From Micromonospora lupini (GTDB taxonomy: Bacteria; Actinomycetota; Actinomycetes; Mycobacteriales; Micromonosporaceae), in NCBI RefSeq assembly GCF_026342015.1, contig NZ_JAPENL010000003.1:1116001-1180000 (forward strand): a DNA stretch of 64,000 nucleotides. The letters run 5' to 3'. The notes under the pieces are model-generated. The model did not search any database. It was not told where the DNA came from and saw only the letters and a list, made by a program, of their open reading frames with translations. The position numbers and the translations under genes are program-made. Positions 9,101 to 16,303 of the stretch are shown here, piece after piece (position 1 is the stretch's first letter; the number at the start of each line of letters is the position of its first letter).

Positions 9101-10115
9101 GGACGGTGCCAAGCGTCGCGATCAGGCTGCCGCCCCGGTAGACGTTGTAGCCCGCGAGCCCGCTGCCGCCGGAGTCGGTGGAGGCCCCCCAGGTGAGCGT
9201 GATGGTGCTGCCCGACGTGCTCTGCGACAGCGTCCCCGGCACGCTCGGCGCGGTGGTGTCACCGCTTCCCGTACGGGTGACCGTGTTGCTGTTGCCGGAG
9301 AGGTTGCCGGCCGCGTCGCGGGCCCGGACGTAGTAGGACACCGTCGCCGTGGCCGGCTGGGTGTCGTTGAAGGTGGTCACGTTCCCGACGGACTGGAGGA
9401 ACGCGCCGTTGCGGTAGACGTCGTAGCCGGCGATGCCGCTGCCGCCCGCGTTGTCGGTGGACGCGACCCAGGTGAGGCTGATGGTGGTGCCCGACTGGGT
9501 GTACGACAGGTTGCCCGGGACGCTCGGCGCGGTGGTGTCCGGGGTGGTGCCGCCGCTGCCGTACACCTCAAGCTCGGAGAGCTGCCCGGCCGGCCAGCCA
9601 CTGTTGGCGGTGATGGTGATCCGGACGTAGCGGGTGGAGGCCGCGCTGACGTTGATCGTGACGGTGTTGCCGCTGGCCGGGTTGAAGGTGTACGTCTGCG
9701 ACCCGACCAGGTCGGTGAACGACGAGCCGTCGGCGCTGCCTCGCACGCTCAACGTCTGCGTCCGGGTGCCCCAACCGGAGGTCGGCAGCTTCAGCACGAC
9801 CTGGTTGACACTCTGCGACGAGCCGAGGTCGACCTGTACCCACTGGGGGAACGAGTTGTTGAGGCTCTCCCAGTAGCTGCCCGCGTTGCCGTCGACGACC
9901 TTCGACGAGTCGTACACGTCGGCGTGGCCGCTCTCCTGGGTGGGACGACCCTGGGCGAGGTTGGTGGCGGCCGCCGCGACGGCGCTGCCCGACGCGGCGG
10001 TCGTCTCGGCGGGGCGGGCGGCGGCAGGGGTCGCCGCGGCCGTCGCGCCTGCCGCGGCGATCATCGTGGCCGCGACTGTCGTCGCCACCATCCGGAACAG
10101 ATTCGTTCGTCTCAT
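6147..10115 (-). CDS. Secreted multidomain glucanase, GH87-like (alpha-1,3-glucanase/mycodextranase)
   Basis: 1322 residues after choosing the ATG at 10115 (AGGAC upstream), which begins a typical signal peptide with an Ala-rich core. Domains in order: discoidin/F5-8C (about 47-190), two fibronectin type III repeats (198-385), a second discoidin (393-530), two CARDB domains (535-755), a CBM6/35-like domain opening YVSYEAEAGRY, and a right-handed beta-helix (about 935-1322). In the helix an Asp in ADGINFSNG is followed 23 and 24 residues later by the Asp pair of TGDDALAVW. This matches my recollection of GH87 catalytic residues. The likely substrate is alpha-1,3- or mixed alpha-glucan of fungal walls or dextran-like polymers. 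The GH87 assignment is from motif memory only. Confidence 0.72.
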   Translation of the reverse strand: MRRTNLFRMVATTVAATMIAAAGATAAATPAAARPAETTAASGSAVAAAATNLAQGRPTQESGHADVYDSSKVVDGNAGSYWESLNNSFPQWVQVDLGSSQSVNQVVLKLPTSGWGTRTQTLSVRGSADGSSFTDLVGSQTYTFNPASGNTVTINVSAASTRYVRITITANSGWPAGQLSELEVYGSGGTTPDTTAPSVPGNLSYTQSGTTISLTWVASTDNAGGSGIAGYDVYRNGAFLQSVGNVTTFNDTQPATATVSYYVRARDAAGNLSGNSNTVTRTGSGDTTAPSVPGTLSQSTSGSTITLTWGASTDSGGSGLAGYNVYRGGSLIATLGTVLTYQDTQPATATVSYYVRARDGAGNLSGTSNTVTRTGSNPPACTNVAQGKSMTASGSTFSFTPDKANDGQLATYWEGAASYPQNLTVALGANHSISGVTVRLNPDSSWGTRTQTIQVLGRDQASSAYTSLVSAAAYQFVQGTNAVTIPVTATTADVQLRFTGNTGAPSGQVAELEVCGTPAPNPDLVVSSVTWSPTSPSEVSAVTLSAVVQNIGSASAAATTVNFSLAGAVVGSATVGALAAGGSTTVSFNAGTRPMGSYAVSAVVDPTNTIVEQNNGNNSLTAASPLVVTQAPGPDLQVLSIASNPPNPAVGASVTFTVAVRNRGTTATGTTTVTRLAVGGTTLNTSTASIAAGATATVAVSGSWTATSGGATITATADATNVVAETNESNNAFSQAIVVGRGAAVPYVSYEAEAGRYQGTLLEPDALRTFGHTNFASESSGRKSVRLTSTGQFVEFTSANQANSIVVRNSIPDAPGGGGIEATISLYVNDVFSRKLTLSSKHSWLYGDTDGPEALTNTPQADARRLFDESNALLAQSYPAGTRFKLQRDSGDTASFYVIDMIDLEQVAPAASQPAGCTSITAYGAIPNDGLDDTAAIQRAVTDDQNGVIGCVWIPAGQWRQEQKILTDDPLNRGQWNQVGISNVTIRGAGMWYSQLYTLTEPQNVVGGINHPHEGNFGFDIDKNTQISDIAIFGSGRIRGGDGNAEGGVGLNGRFGTGTKISNVWIEHANVGVWVGRDYDNIPDLWGPADGLEFTGMRIRDTYADGINFSNGTRNSRVFNSSFRTTGDDALAVWANPYVKDRSVDIAHDNHFVNNTVQLPWRANGIAIYGGYDNSIENNLIYDTANYPGIMLATDHDPLPFSGTTLIANNGLYRTGGAFWNEDQEFGAITLFPSTRDITGVTIRDTDIIDSTYDGIQFKNGGGNMPNVAITNVRIDKSNNGAGILAMSGARGNANLTNVTITNSADGNIVIQPGSQFVVNGG

Positions 10116-10223
10116 GACTGTCCTGTCGTTGGGGGACGGCGCCGCGGGTGGCGGGACCACGGGGTGGAGCAGGTGGTGGGTGCGGGGGCACCACGAAAGC
10201 GGTTCACGGGGTTTTCCGAGCAG

Positions 10224-10262
10224 ATGCAAGAAAGCAGACACGCCGTTGTCCAAATCTTGCAT
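10224..10262. promoter_or_regulatory. Candidate operator upstream of glucanase gene
   Basis: A perfect 8-bp inverted repeat, ATGCAAGA (10224-10231) and TCTTGCAT (10255-10262), lies 109-147 bp upstream of the glucanase start. TTGCAAG-type words are known in LacI/MalR-type operators of actinobacterial alpha-glucan genes. The role here is inference. Confidence 0.35.
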
Positions 10263-10391
10263 GACTTTGGCCAAAGGTTACTGACGTGCTACGGGAGCGT
10301 CAACACTTCGACAGCCGTGACTATCGGCGACCTTCGGTACGTGCGGCCCCGGTCCGCCGAGCGACCGGGGCCGTCGCCTCCGCGAGAACGC

Positions 10392-10943
10392 TCAGCCGTG
10401 CGGCGCCGTCAGGACGAACGTCTCCAGCAGCTCACCGCCGTACCAGTCGGTGCGTTGGCCCACGTGGGTCATGCCCAACCGCCGAGCGACAGCCATCGAC
10501 GGATCGTTGCCCGGCGACACGACCGCGTAGATCTCCCGGGTACCGGTGGCGAACTCCCGTGCCATGAGCGCACGAGCGGCTTCGGTGGCGTACCCGTGAC
10601 CCCACGAATCCGGGTGCAGGTGCCAACCCGTCTCGATGTCCCCGGTACGCACCGCCTCGTCCCGCCCCGGCAACGGCTTGAGCAGCGCCGTGCCGGCCAC
10701 CCGGCCGGTGTCGCGCACCTCGATCGCCCAGGTGCCGTACCGTCCGTGATCGGCGGCGTGCCGCTCCCGCCACAGTCGCAACCGGTCGACGGCCCGCGCC
10801 GGGTCGGTCAGCGGCAGACCCGGCGAGGCGCCCAGCCAGCGGGTGATCTCGGGGCGGCGGTAGATGTCGTAGATCCGGGCCAGATCGGCCGGATCGTCGG
10901 TCCAGTCGCGCAGGATGAGGCGTTCGGTGGTGAGAACAGTCAT
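10392..10943 (-). CDS. GNAT-family N-acetyltransferase (RimJ/RimL type)
   Basis: 183 residues. It begins MTVLTTERLILRDWTDDP, the standard start of RimJ/RimL-like GNATs. The acetyl-CoA loop region reads WHLHPDSWGHGYATEAARALM (about 111-131), and a C-terminal VVSPGNDPSMAVARRLGM helix follows. It probably acetylates a small molecule or an N-terminal amine; the substrate is not predictable. The ATG at 10943 is preceded by TAAGAT with an 8-nt spacer and no Shine-Dalgarno sequence, so a leaderless mRNA is likely. Confidence 0.88.
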   Translation of the reverse strand: MTVLTTERLILRDWTDDPADLARIYDIYRRPEITRWLGASPGLPLTDPARAVDRLRLWRERHAADHGRYGTWAIEVRDTGRVAGTALLKPLPGRDEAVRTGDIETGWHLHPDSWGHGYATEAARALMAREFATGTREIYAVVSPGNDPSMAVARRLGMTHVGQRTDWYGGELLETFVLTAPHG

Positions 10944-10951
10944 GGGCGGCG

Positions 10952-10957
10952 ATCTTA
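10952..10957 (-). promoter_or_regulatory. -10 box, leaderless GNAT promoter
   Basis: TAAGAT on the minus strand, 8 nt before the ATG at 10943. The spacing puts the transcription start at or next to the start codon. Confidence 0.5.
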
Positions 10958-10994
10958 AGGAGTGACGGCCCCGACGGCGGGGAAGGAGGTCACG

Positions 10995-11855
10995 ATGGGC
11001 AGCGGATGGCAGCGGGCGAAACGGATCACGAGTGCCGCGTTCCGTCCGGTGCGCGGGCGGGACCTGTCGCTGCACGCCGCCGCGATCACCTTCTACGGCG
11101 CTATCGCCGTGGTTCCGGTGGCGCTCCTGGCCCTCTGGCTCACCTCGCTGATCGCCGGCGCCGATCGGGTACGCCGACTCACGTCGTACGCCGTGGATGC
11201 CCTGCCGACGGCGATCGGGGCGCCCCGGGCGGTGGCCGCGCTCGTCGACGCCGGGGTGGAGTTGACCCCGGTGCTGGCCCTCGCCTCGCTACTGCCGGCG
11301 TCGCTGTACGGCGAGGGGCTGCGCCGCGCCTTCGTGTCGGTGGCGGCCCCACGCAGCGACGAGCACCTGGTCGGTTGGCGGGGTCGGCTGCTGCTGCTGC
11401 CGCTGCTCGCACCGGCGCCCGCGCTGCTGTTGTCGATCCTGCTGGCGCTCCCCGTCACCACCCACCTGGTCACCCAGGGCGGCTGGGTCGGCGCGCTGGG
11501 CGTGGTGCTGTCGTTCCTGGCCGTGTGGCTGGTGCTCACACCGGTGCTGGTGTGGGTGTTCCGGGTGGTGGGGCCCGCCTCACCGGACTGGCTCTCCACC
11601 CTCGGGATCGGGTCGTTCACCGCGGCGAACCTCTCCGGGTTCCTGCACGGCTTCGTGCTCTTCGCGTCCCTGCCGCTGGACCTGGGCGTGCCGTTCGGCG
11701 GCTTCGACGAGATCGGCGCCGGCGTGGCAGTGCTCCTGTGGCTGTACCTGTTCCACGTGATCGTCCTGGCCGGCTACTCGGCTACCCTCGCCCTCTCCCG
11801 CTGGCGTGCCCAACGGGCCGCCTCAGGGGGTGGCGAGGGCGTCGGTGGGAGTTAG
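10995..11855 (+). CDS. YihY/BrkB-type inner-membrane protein
   Basis: 286 residues from the ATG at 10995, which has GGAAGGAGG upstream. The pattern is that of the YihY/UPF0761 family: N-terminal LSLHAAAITFYGAIAVVPVALLALW, then about six hydrophobic helices, with the last near LWLYLFHVIVLAGYSATLAL. Function in the family is uncertain; older names as a ribonuclease are considered wrong. It converges on the ABC permease gene and their 3' ends overlap by 33 bp. Confidence 0.8.
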   Translation: MGSGWQRAKRITSAAFRPVRGRDLSLHAAAITFYGAIAVVPVALLALWLTSLIAGADRVRRLTSYAVDALPTAIGAPRAVAALVDAGVELTPVLALASLLPASLYGEGLRRAFVSVAAPRSDEHLVGWRGRLLLLPLLAPAPALLLSILLALPVTTHLVTQGGWVGALGVVLSFLAVWLVLTPVLVWVFRVVGPASPDWLSTLGIGSFTAANLSGFLHGFVLFASLPLDLGVPFGGFDEIGAGVAVLLWLYLFHVIVLAGYSATLALSRWRAQRAASGGGEGVGGS

Positions 11856-13040
11856 GCGGGCGGCCCGGATCGACGGGTAGACACCGGCCGCCATGCCGAC
11901 GAGCAGGGCGCCGCCGACGCCGCCGGCCACCGAGGTCACCGGGATCGTCGGTGGCCAGCCCTGGTAGCCCGCGTACCCGGCCGTCGCGAGCACACCGAGG
12001 GCCGCCCCGGCCGCGCCACCGAGCACGGACAGCAGCACCGACTCGGTGAGGAACTGCACCCGGATCTGGCCGCGGTTCGCGCCGAGCGCCCGACGCAGAC
12101 CGATCTCCCGACGGCGCTCCAACACCGAGATGACCATCGTGTTGGCCACCCCGATCCCGCCGACCAGCAGGGCCACCGCGGCCAGCCCGAGGAACAGGGC
12201 GGAGAAGGTGCTCTCGGTGGCCCGTTTCGCGGCGAGCGCGTCGGAGGGGCGGCTCACCTGGACCATTCCCGGCAACTGCGGATTGAGGGTGGCCGGCAGC
12301 ACCGCCCGGACGTCCTTCAACGCGTCCTCGCGGGCCCGCACGTACACGACTGTGGGATGGCCGTCGAAGCCGAGCAGGTCCCGAGCGGCCTCCCAGCCGA
12401 CCAGCACCGACCGGTCGAGGTCCGGGGCGATGGGCAGCGGATCGAGCACGCCGATCACCGTGAACCAGCGCTCGCCGATGCGCACCTGGGGCGGCCGAGC
12501 CGGGTCCACGGCGGCGAATCCGAGCCGGCTCGCGGCCACGTAGCCGAGGACGGCGGTCGGGAGGCTCGCCGTGCCGGCGTCGAGGAACCGGCCGGTACGG
12601 ACCCGGCCGTTGACAGTCTCCAGCAGGTCCGGCCGCACGGCCAACGTGGTGAGCCCCGACGTGTCGTACCTGTCCACCAGGTCGTTGCGCCGGACCGTGA
12701 CGTGCGTGTTCGCCACGGCGCTCACCGTCTCGACCGGGCCGATCCGGTCCACCATCGCGACGGAGTCCTCCGGCAGCAGCACCGGCGGATCCCGATCCGG
12801 TACCGGCTCGGCGCGCAGCAGATTGGTGCCGAGAGCCGAGAGCTGGTTCATCAGGTCACGCTGGCTGGACGCCGGGATGCCCACCACGACGATCATCGTG
12901 GCGATGCCTATGGAGATGCCCAGGGCGGACAGGACCGCCCGCATCCGCCGGGTGGTGAGCCCGAGCAGACCGAGCCGGAGTACGTCGGTCGGGGCGAGCC
13001 GGGACGGCCGGCCACCGGGTGCCTGCTTCTGCGTGCTCAT
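11823..13040 (-). CDS. ABC transporter permease, MacB/FtsX type
   Basis: 405 residues. An N-terminal membrane helix (LSALGISIGIATMIVVVGI) is followed by a periplasmic MacB-like domain (about 65-255), then three C-terminal helices including GGIGVANTMVISVLERRREIGLRRALGA, the FtsX signature. It works with the ATPase at 13037 and adaptor at 13780 as a MacAB-like mechanotransmission exporter of a peptide, antibiotic or lipoprotein. Its start overlaps the ATPase stop by 4 nt. The end overlaps the converging YihY gene. Confidence 0.92.
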   Translation of the reverse strand: MSTQKQAPGGRPSRLAPTDVLRLGLLGLTTRRMRAVLSALGISIGIATMIVVVGIPASSQRDLMNQLSALGTNLLRAEPVPDRDPPVLLPEDSVAMVDRIGPVETVSAVANTHVTVRRNDLVDRYDTSGLTTLAVRPDLLETVNGRVRTGRFLDAGTASLPTAVLGYVAASRLGFAAVDPARPPQVRIGERWFTVIGVLDPLPIAPDLDRSVLVGWEAARDLLGFDGHPTVVYVRAREDALKDVRAVLPATLNPQLPGMVQVSRPSDALAAKRATESTFSALFLGLAAVALLVGGIGVANTMVISVLERRREIGLRRALGANRGQIRVQFLTESVLLSVLGGAAGAALGVLATAGYAGYQGWPPTIPVTSVAGGVGGALLVGMAAGVYPSIRAARLTPTDALATP

Positions 13041-13783
13041 CCACGGCTCCTGTCAACGGTGTCGGACACGATCCGGCCGTCGCGGATCTCCACCTGTCGG
13101 GGCGTCCGGGCGGCGAGGTCCCGGTCATGGGTGATGACGGCGATGGTGGTGCCCTCCGCGTGCAACGCCAGCAGCAGTGCCAGGACCGCCTCCCCGTTGG
13201 CGGTGTCCAGGGCGCCGGTCGGCTCGTCGGCCAGGACCAGCGCCGGCTCGTTGACGAGCGCCCGCGCTATCGCCACCCGCTGCCGCTCCCCACCGGAGAG
13301 CTGGTGCGGCAGGTGGCCGACCCGGTGCGCCAGGCCGACCCGGGCCAACGCGTCGGCCGCCGCCTGCCGTCGACGTCGACGGGGTACGCCTGCGTAGAGC
13401 AGCCCGGTGGCGACGTTCTCGGCGGCGTCCAGCCCGCCGACGAGGTGGAACTGCTGGAACACGAAGCCGAGCCACCGGCCGCGCAGCGCCGAGAGCCGAC
13501 GGTCGGACAGCTCGGTGACCTCCTGCCCGGCGACGCGTACCCGCCCGGTGGTGGGCAGGTCGAGGGTGCCCATGATGTTCAGCAGTGTCGACTTGCCGGA
13601 CCCGGACGGTCCGACGATGGCGAGCAGCTCACCGGCGCGGACGCTGAGCGAGACGTCGTCAAGCGCGGTGACACCGCCCGGGTACGTCCGGCTCACCCGG
13701 TCGATGCTGAGGACCGGTTCCGCGTACGCCGCGATGACCTCGGTCGGCGCCTCCCGCGGGCGGATGGGGATCACGTTGCTCAT
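13037..13783 (-). CDS. ABC transporter ATP-binding protein (MacB/LolD type)
   Basis: 248 residues with all motifs: Walker A GPSGSGKST (about 54-62), Q-loop FVFQQFHLVGGL, signature LSGGERQRVAIARAL, Walker B ALVLADEPTGALD, and the switch His in AVITHDRD. An extra N-terminal 25 residues precede the first strand. It overlaps the adaptor gene upstream and the permease downstream by 4 nt each, a tightly coupled operon. Confidence 0.95.
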   Translation of the reverse strand: MSNVIPIRPREAPTEVIAAYAEPVLSIDRVSRTYPGGVTALDDVSLSVRAGELLAIVGPSGSGKSTLLNIMGTLDLPTTGRVRVAGQEVTELSDRRLSALRGRWLGFVFQQFHLVGGLDAAENVATGLLYAGVPRRRRRQAAADALARVGLAHRVGHLPHQLSGGERQRVAIARALVNEPALVLADEPTGALDTANGEAVLALLLALHAEGTTIAVITHDRDLAARTPRQVEIRDGRIVSDTVDRSRG

Positions 13784-14889
13784 GCGGCCGTGACCACCTC
13801 AAGGCCCTCGGTCACGTTGGTGCCGCTGACCTCGACGAGTCCCCGGGAGAACATGCCGGTCTCCACCGCCAGCAGCCCACCGTCGGGCAGTTGGAGGGCG
13901 TGACCGCCCTCGCGGAGCGCCACCAGCGCGCCGACCGGTACGGCAAGGACGTTCTTCCGGGTGCTCGTGGTGAAGGTGACCTGGACCGCCGCCGCGTCCA
14001 GCTTCGCCACGTCCGCCGCCTTCACAGGTGTGACGAGGACGTCGACCGTGGGCGGCCCGCTCTGTCCGGATCCCGCGTCCGGGCCGCCACCCTGGACGGC
14101 GTGGGAGATCGACGCGACCCGGCCCGGGATCTCGGTGGTGTCGGGCAGGGTGATCGCGACGGTGACGCCCACCCGGACGCTGCCGACCTCGGTCGCCTCC
14201 ACCGCCACTGTCACCAGTTTGGTCTTCTCGGTGACGGCCAGCAGCTCGCCGGCGACGGAGTCACCGGGCACGGCCTTCACCGCGCTGACCCGGACCGGGC
14301 CGGTCAGCACCACGGCCTGCCCGACCTCGATGCGGCCGGTGGCTTCCAGGCCGAGCGCCTGCTGCCACTTCTTGATCGCGGCCACGAGGGTGTCGGTGAG
14401 CAGAGCGTGTCTCGCCGGGATCTTCGTGCCGTCCTTGGCCCGGCTCGGCTGCGAGCCGGTCTGGTAGCCGAGCGCCGCCAGATTGTCCGACACGATCCTG
14501 ACGTCGCTGCCCACGAGACCGGGCTTGTCGAGCGTACGGAAGAGCGGGGTGTCGCCGAACAGCACAGGTACGGGACGGTCGTCGACCCAGTAGAGCGGCT
14601 TGCCTCGGGCCACCGTGTCGCCGACCTTCGGCAGTCGGGTGACGACGCCCTCGCCCGCCCCCTTGACCGTCCGCTCCGGACCGAAGCCGAGCGTCCCACC
14701 CAGCGACCGGCTGTCGGACAGGTCGGTACGGGTCACAGTCGTCGTCGTCAACGCCGGCGCGGCGCTCGCGGTGTCGTCCGCGCCATCGGGACGCAACGTC
14801 AGCACCGCGCCCCCGGCACCGACCGCGACCACCACTGTCACCAGCGCCACCAGGATCGCGGTCCGCCGGGTCGGCCTACTTCCCGCCAT
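13780..14889 (-). CDS. Membrane-fusion (HlyD/MacA-like) adaptor with peptidoglycan-binding domain
   Basis: 369 residues. One N-terminal membrane helix (AILVALVTVVVAVGAGGAVLTL) precedes an exported part. A lipoyl/barrel-sandwich first half is followed by a PG_binding_1-like insert at about 125-170 (VRIVSDNLAALGYQ, KKWQQALGLEATGRI), then a second barrel-sandwich half and beta-barrel (VAVEATEVGSVRVGVTVAITLP). It bridges the ABC permease to the cell wall. Overlap of 4 nt with the ATPase and 14 nt with the upstream lipoprotein gene ties it to the operon. Confidence 0.88.
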   Translation of the reverse strand: MAGSRPTRRTAILVALVTVVVAVGAGGAVLTLRPDGADDTASAAPALTTTTVTRTDLSDSRSLGGTLGFGPERTVKGAGEGVVTRLPKVGDTVARGKPLYWVDDRPVPVLFGDTPLFRTLDKPGLVGSDVRIVSDNLAALGYQTGSQPSRAKDGTKIPARHALLTDTLVAAIKKWQQALGLEATGRIEVGQAVVLTGPVRVSAVKAVPGDSVAGELLAVTEKTKLVTVAVEATEVGSVRVGVTVAITLPDTTEIPGRVASISHAVQGGGPDAGSGQSGPPTVDVLVTPVKAADVAKLDAAAVQVTFTTSTRKNVLAVPVGALVALREGGHALQLPDGGLLAVETGMFSRGLVEVSGTNVTEGLEVVTAA

Positions 14890-15490
14890 GGAACGCCTCC
14901 ATCGTGCATTCCTTCTCGGCCTTGTCGTACGCGGCGCCCTTGAGACCGCCCGACGGGTCGGCGACCCCGTCGTCGTACGTCCAGCCGGAGCCGTCCGGCA
15001 GTGAGTGGATCTTCATGCCGCGTCCGCGCAGGCACTGTACGTAGTCGTTCCACTGACTCACGTAGTTCGGGTTCTTCTCCTCGTCCAGCTCCGGCGGCTG
15101 AAGCGGCAGCTTGTCGGCACACGCCACGTACGCCGCCTTCGGTTCGCCACTCTGGTCGAGGGAGATGATGCCGCTCCCCCTGGGGGCCCCAGCCGAACGT
15201 TCCTTGTTCTCCTTGACGCCGTGGTCGCGCAGGCAGTAGTCGTACGTGTTCCAGAGCCGCTGCTTGTCGTCCTCGTTCATGTCCAGGCGCAACTGCGGGC
15301 GGCCGGTCCCGGCAGCACCGGAGGCGGATACGCCCGGCGCGGCGGACGCCGTGGCGAGGGACGCGACGTCGGCCGTGCTGCCGGCCGTGCTGCCGGTGCC
15401 GGCGTCGGACGTCGCACCGCCGCAGCCGGCGAGGACGGCAGCGAGGAGGGTGAGCGCGGCGAGCCCGACGTGTCGTGGTGCGTTCGTCAT
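14876..15490 (-). CDS. Secreted lipoprotein, first gene of ABC exporter operon
   Basis: 204 residues with a clear lipobox, LLAAVLAGCGG, lipidation at Cys about residue 23, followed by a Ser/Thr/Ala linker. The mature part has repeated short Cys motifs (YDYCLRDHG, YVACADK, YVQCLRGRG, EKECTME) that may form disulfides. No named family was recognised. It is the first gene of the ABC/adaptor operon and is divergent from the two-component system, so it is a plausible sensor partner or substrate-binding accessory of that system. Confidence 0.82.
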   Translation of the reverse strand: MTNAPRHVGLAALTLLAAVLAGCGGATSDAGTGSTAGSTADVASLATASAAPGVSASGAAGTGRPQLRLDMNEDDKQRLWNTYDYCLRDHGVKENKERSAGAPRGSGIISLDQSGEPKAAYVACADKLPLQPPELDEEKNPNYVSQWNDYVQCLRGRGMKIHSLPDGSGWTYDDGVADPSGGLKGAAYDKAEKECTMEAFHGGK

Positions 15491-15529
15491 GCCGGCAGCC
15501 TCACGCGCAGTTGTCAGAGACCTGTGAGG

Positions 15530-15547
15530 ATCCGGTGCTCATCCGGT
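15530..15547. promoter_or_regulatory. Candidate OmpR-type response-regulator site
   Basis: ATCCGGT occurs twice (starting at 15530 and 15541) with an 11-bp repeat period, the spacing used by OmpR/PhoB regulators bound head to tail. It sits in the 111-bp divergent promoter region between the exporter operon and its response regulator. Confidence 0.35.
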
Positions 15548-15588
15548 AGTCCCAGTTCAGCGGCACCGTCGACGGCGACTCGGCGACG

Positions 15589-15594
15589 TACAGT
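15589..15594 (+). promoter_or_regulatory. -10 box, leaderless response-regulator promoter
   Basis: TACAGT with a 7-nt spacer before the GTG at 15602. No Shine-Dalgarno sequence is present, and the box is what selects this start. Confidence 0.5.
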
Positions 15595-15601
15595 CGCTGC
15601 C

Positions 15602-16303
15602 GTGGGAGCGCTGGTGCTGATAGCGGAGGACGACGAGAAGCAGGCCGAGTTGGCACGCCGCTACCTCGAACGGGAGGGCCACGCCGTCATCGTCGTCGGC
15701 GACGGGCGGGCCGCCCTGGAGCAGGTCCGCCAACGCCCACCGGCGCTGCTGATCCTCGACGTGATGATGCCGAAGGTCGACGGCCTGGACGTCTGCCGCA
15801 TCCTCCGCCGCGAATCCGACCTGCCGGTGCTCATGCTGACCGCCCGGTCGACCGAGGACGACCTGCTGCTCGGCCTCGACCTGGGCGCCGACGACTACAT
15901 GACGAAGCCGTACAGCCCGCGCGAGCTGGTCGCCCGCGTGCGGACGCTGCTGCGCCGGGGGCAGCGGTCGGCGCCCGTGGTCGATCCGGTGCTGCGGGTC
16001 GGCGCGCTGCACGTCGACCCGGTCCGGCACGAGGTACGCGCCGACGGACGACGCGTCGACTGCACACCTGGCGAATTCCATCTGCTCCAGGCGATGGCCG
16101 CCCAGCCCGGACGCGCCTTCACCCGCGACCAACTCCTCGGCTACCTGCACGGGTTCGACAGGTACATCACCGGCCGGACCGTCGACGTCCACGTCATGAA
16201 CCTGCGCCGGAAGATCGAGCCCAATCCGCGCAAGCCGACCCGCCTGGTGACCGTGTACGGCGTCGGCTACAAACTGGCCGAGGAGAGCCACCGTGCGGCG
16301 TGA
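15602..16303 (+). CDS. OmpR-family response regulator
   Basis: 233 residues. The receiver domain has the acidic pair EDD, phospho-acceptor Asp in LLILDVMMP (about residue 53), Thr in MLTARS and Lys in MTKPYSP. The C-terminal winged helix carries CTPGEFHLLQAMAAQPGRAFTRDQLL and ends GVGYKL. The GTG at 15602 is favoured by a -10 box 7 nt upstream; a GTG at 15614 with GGGAG before it is the alternative. It overlaps the histidine kinase gene by 11 nt and is divergent from the ABC exporter operon, which it probably controls. Confidence 0.93.
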   Translation: MGALVLIAEDDEKQAELARRYLEREGHAVIVVGDGRAALEQVRQRPPALLILDVMMPKVDGLDVCRILRRESDLPVLMLTARSTEDDLLLGLDLGADDYMTKPYSPRELVARVRTLLRRGQRSAPVVDPVLRVGALHVDPVRHEVRADGRRVDCTPGEFHLLQAMAAQPGRAFTRDQLLGYLHGFDRYITGRTVDVHVMNLRRKIEPNPRKPTRLVTVYGVGYKLAEESHRAA

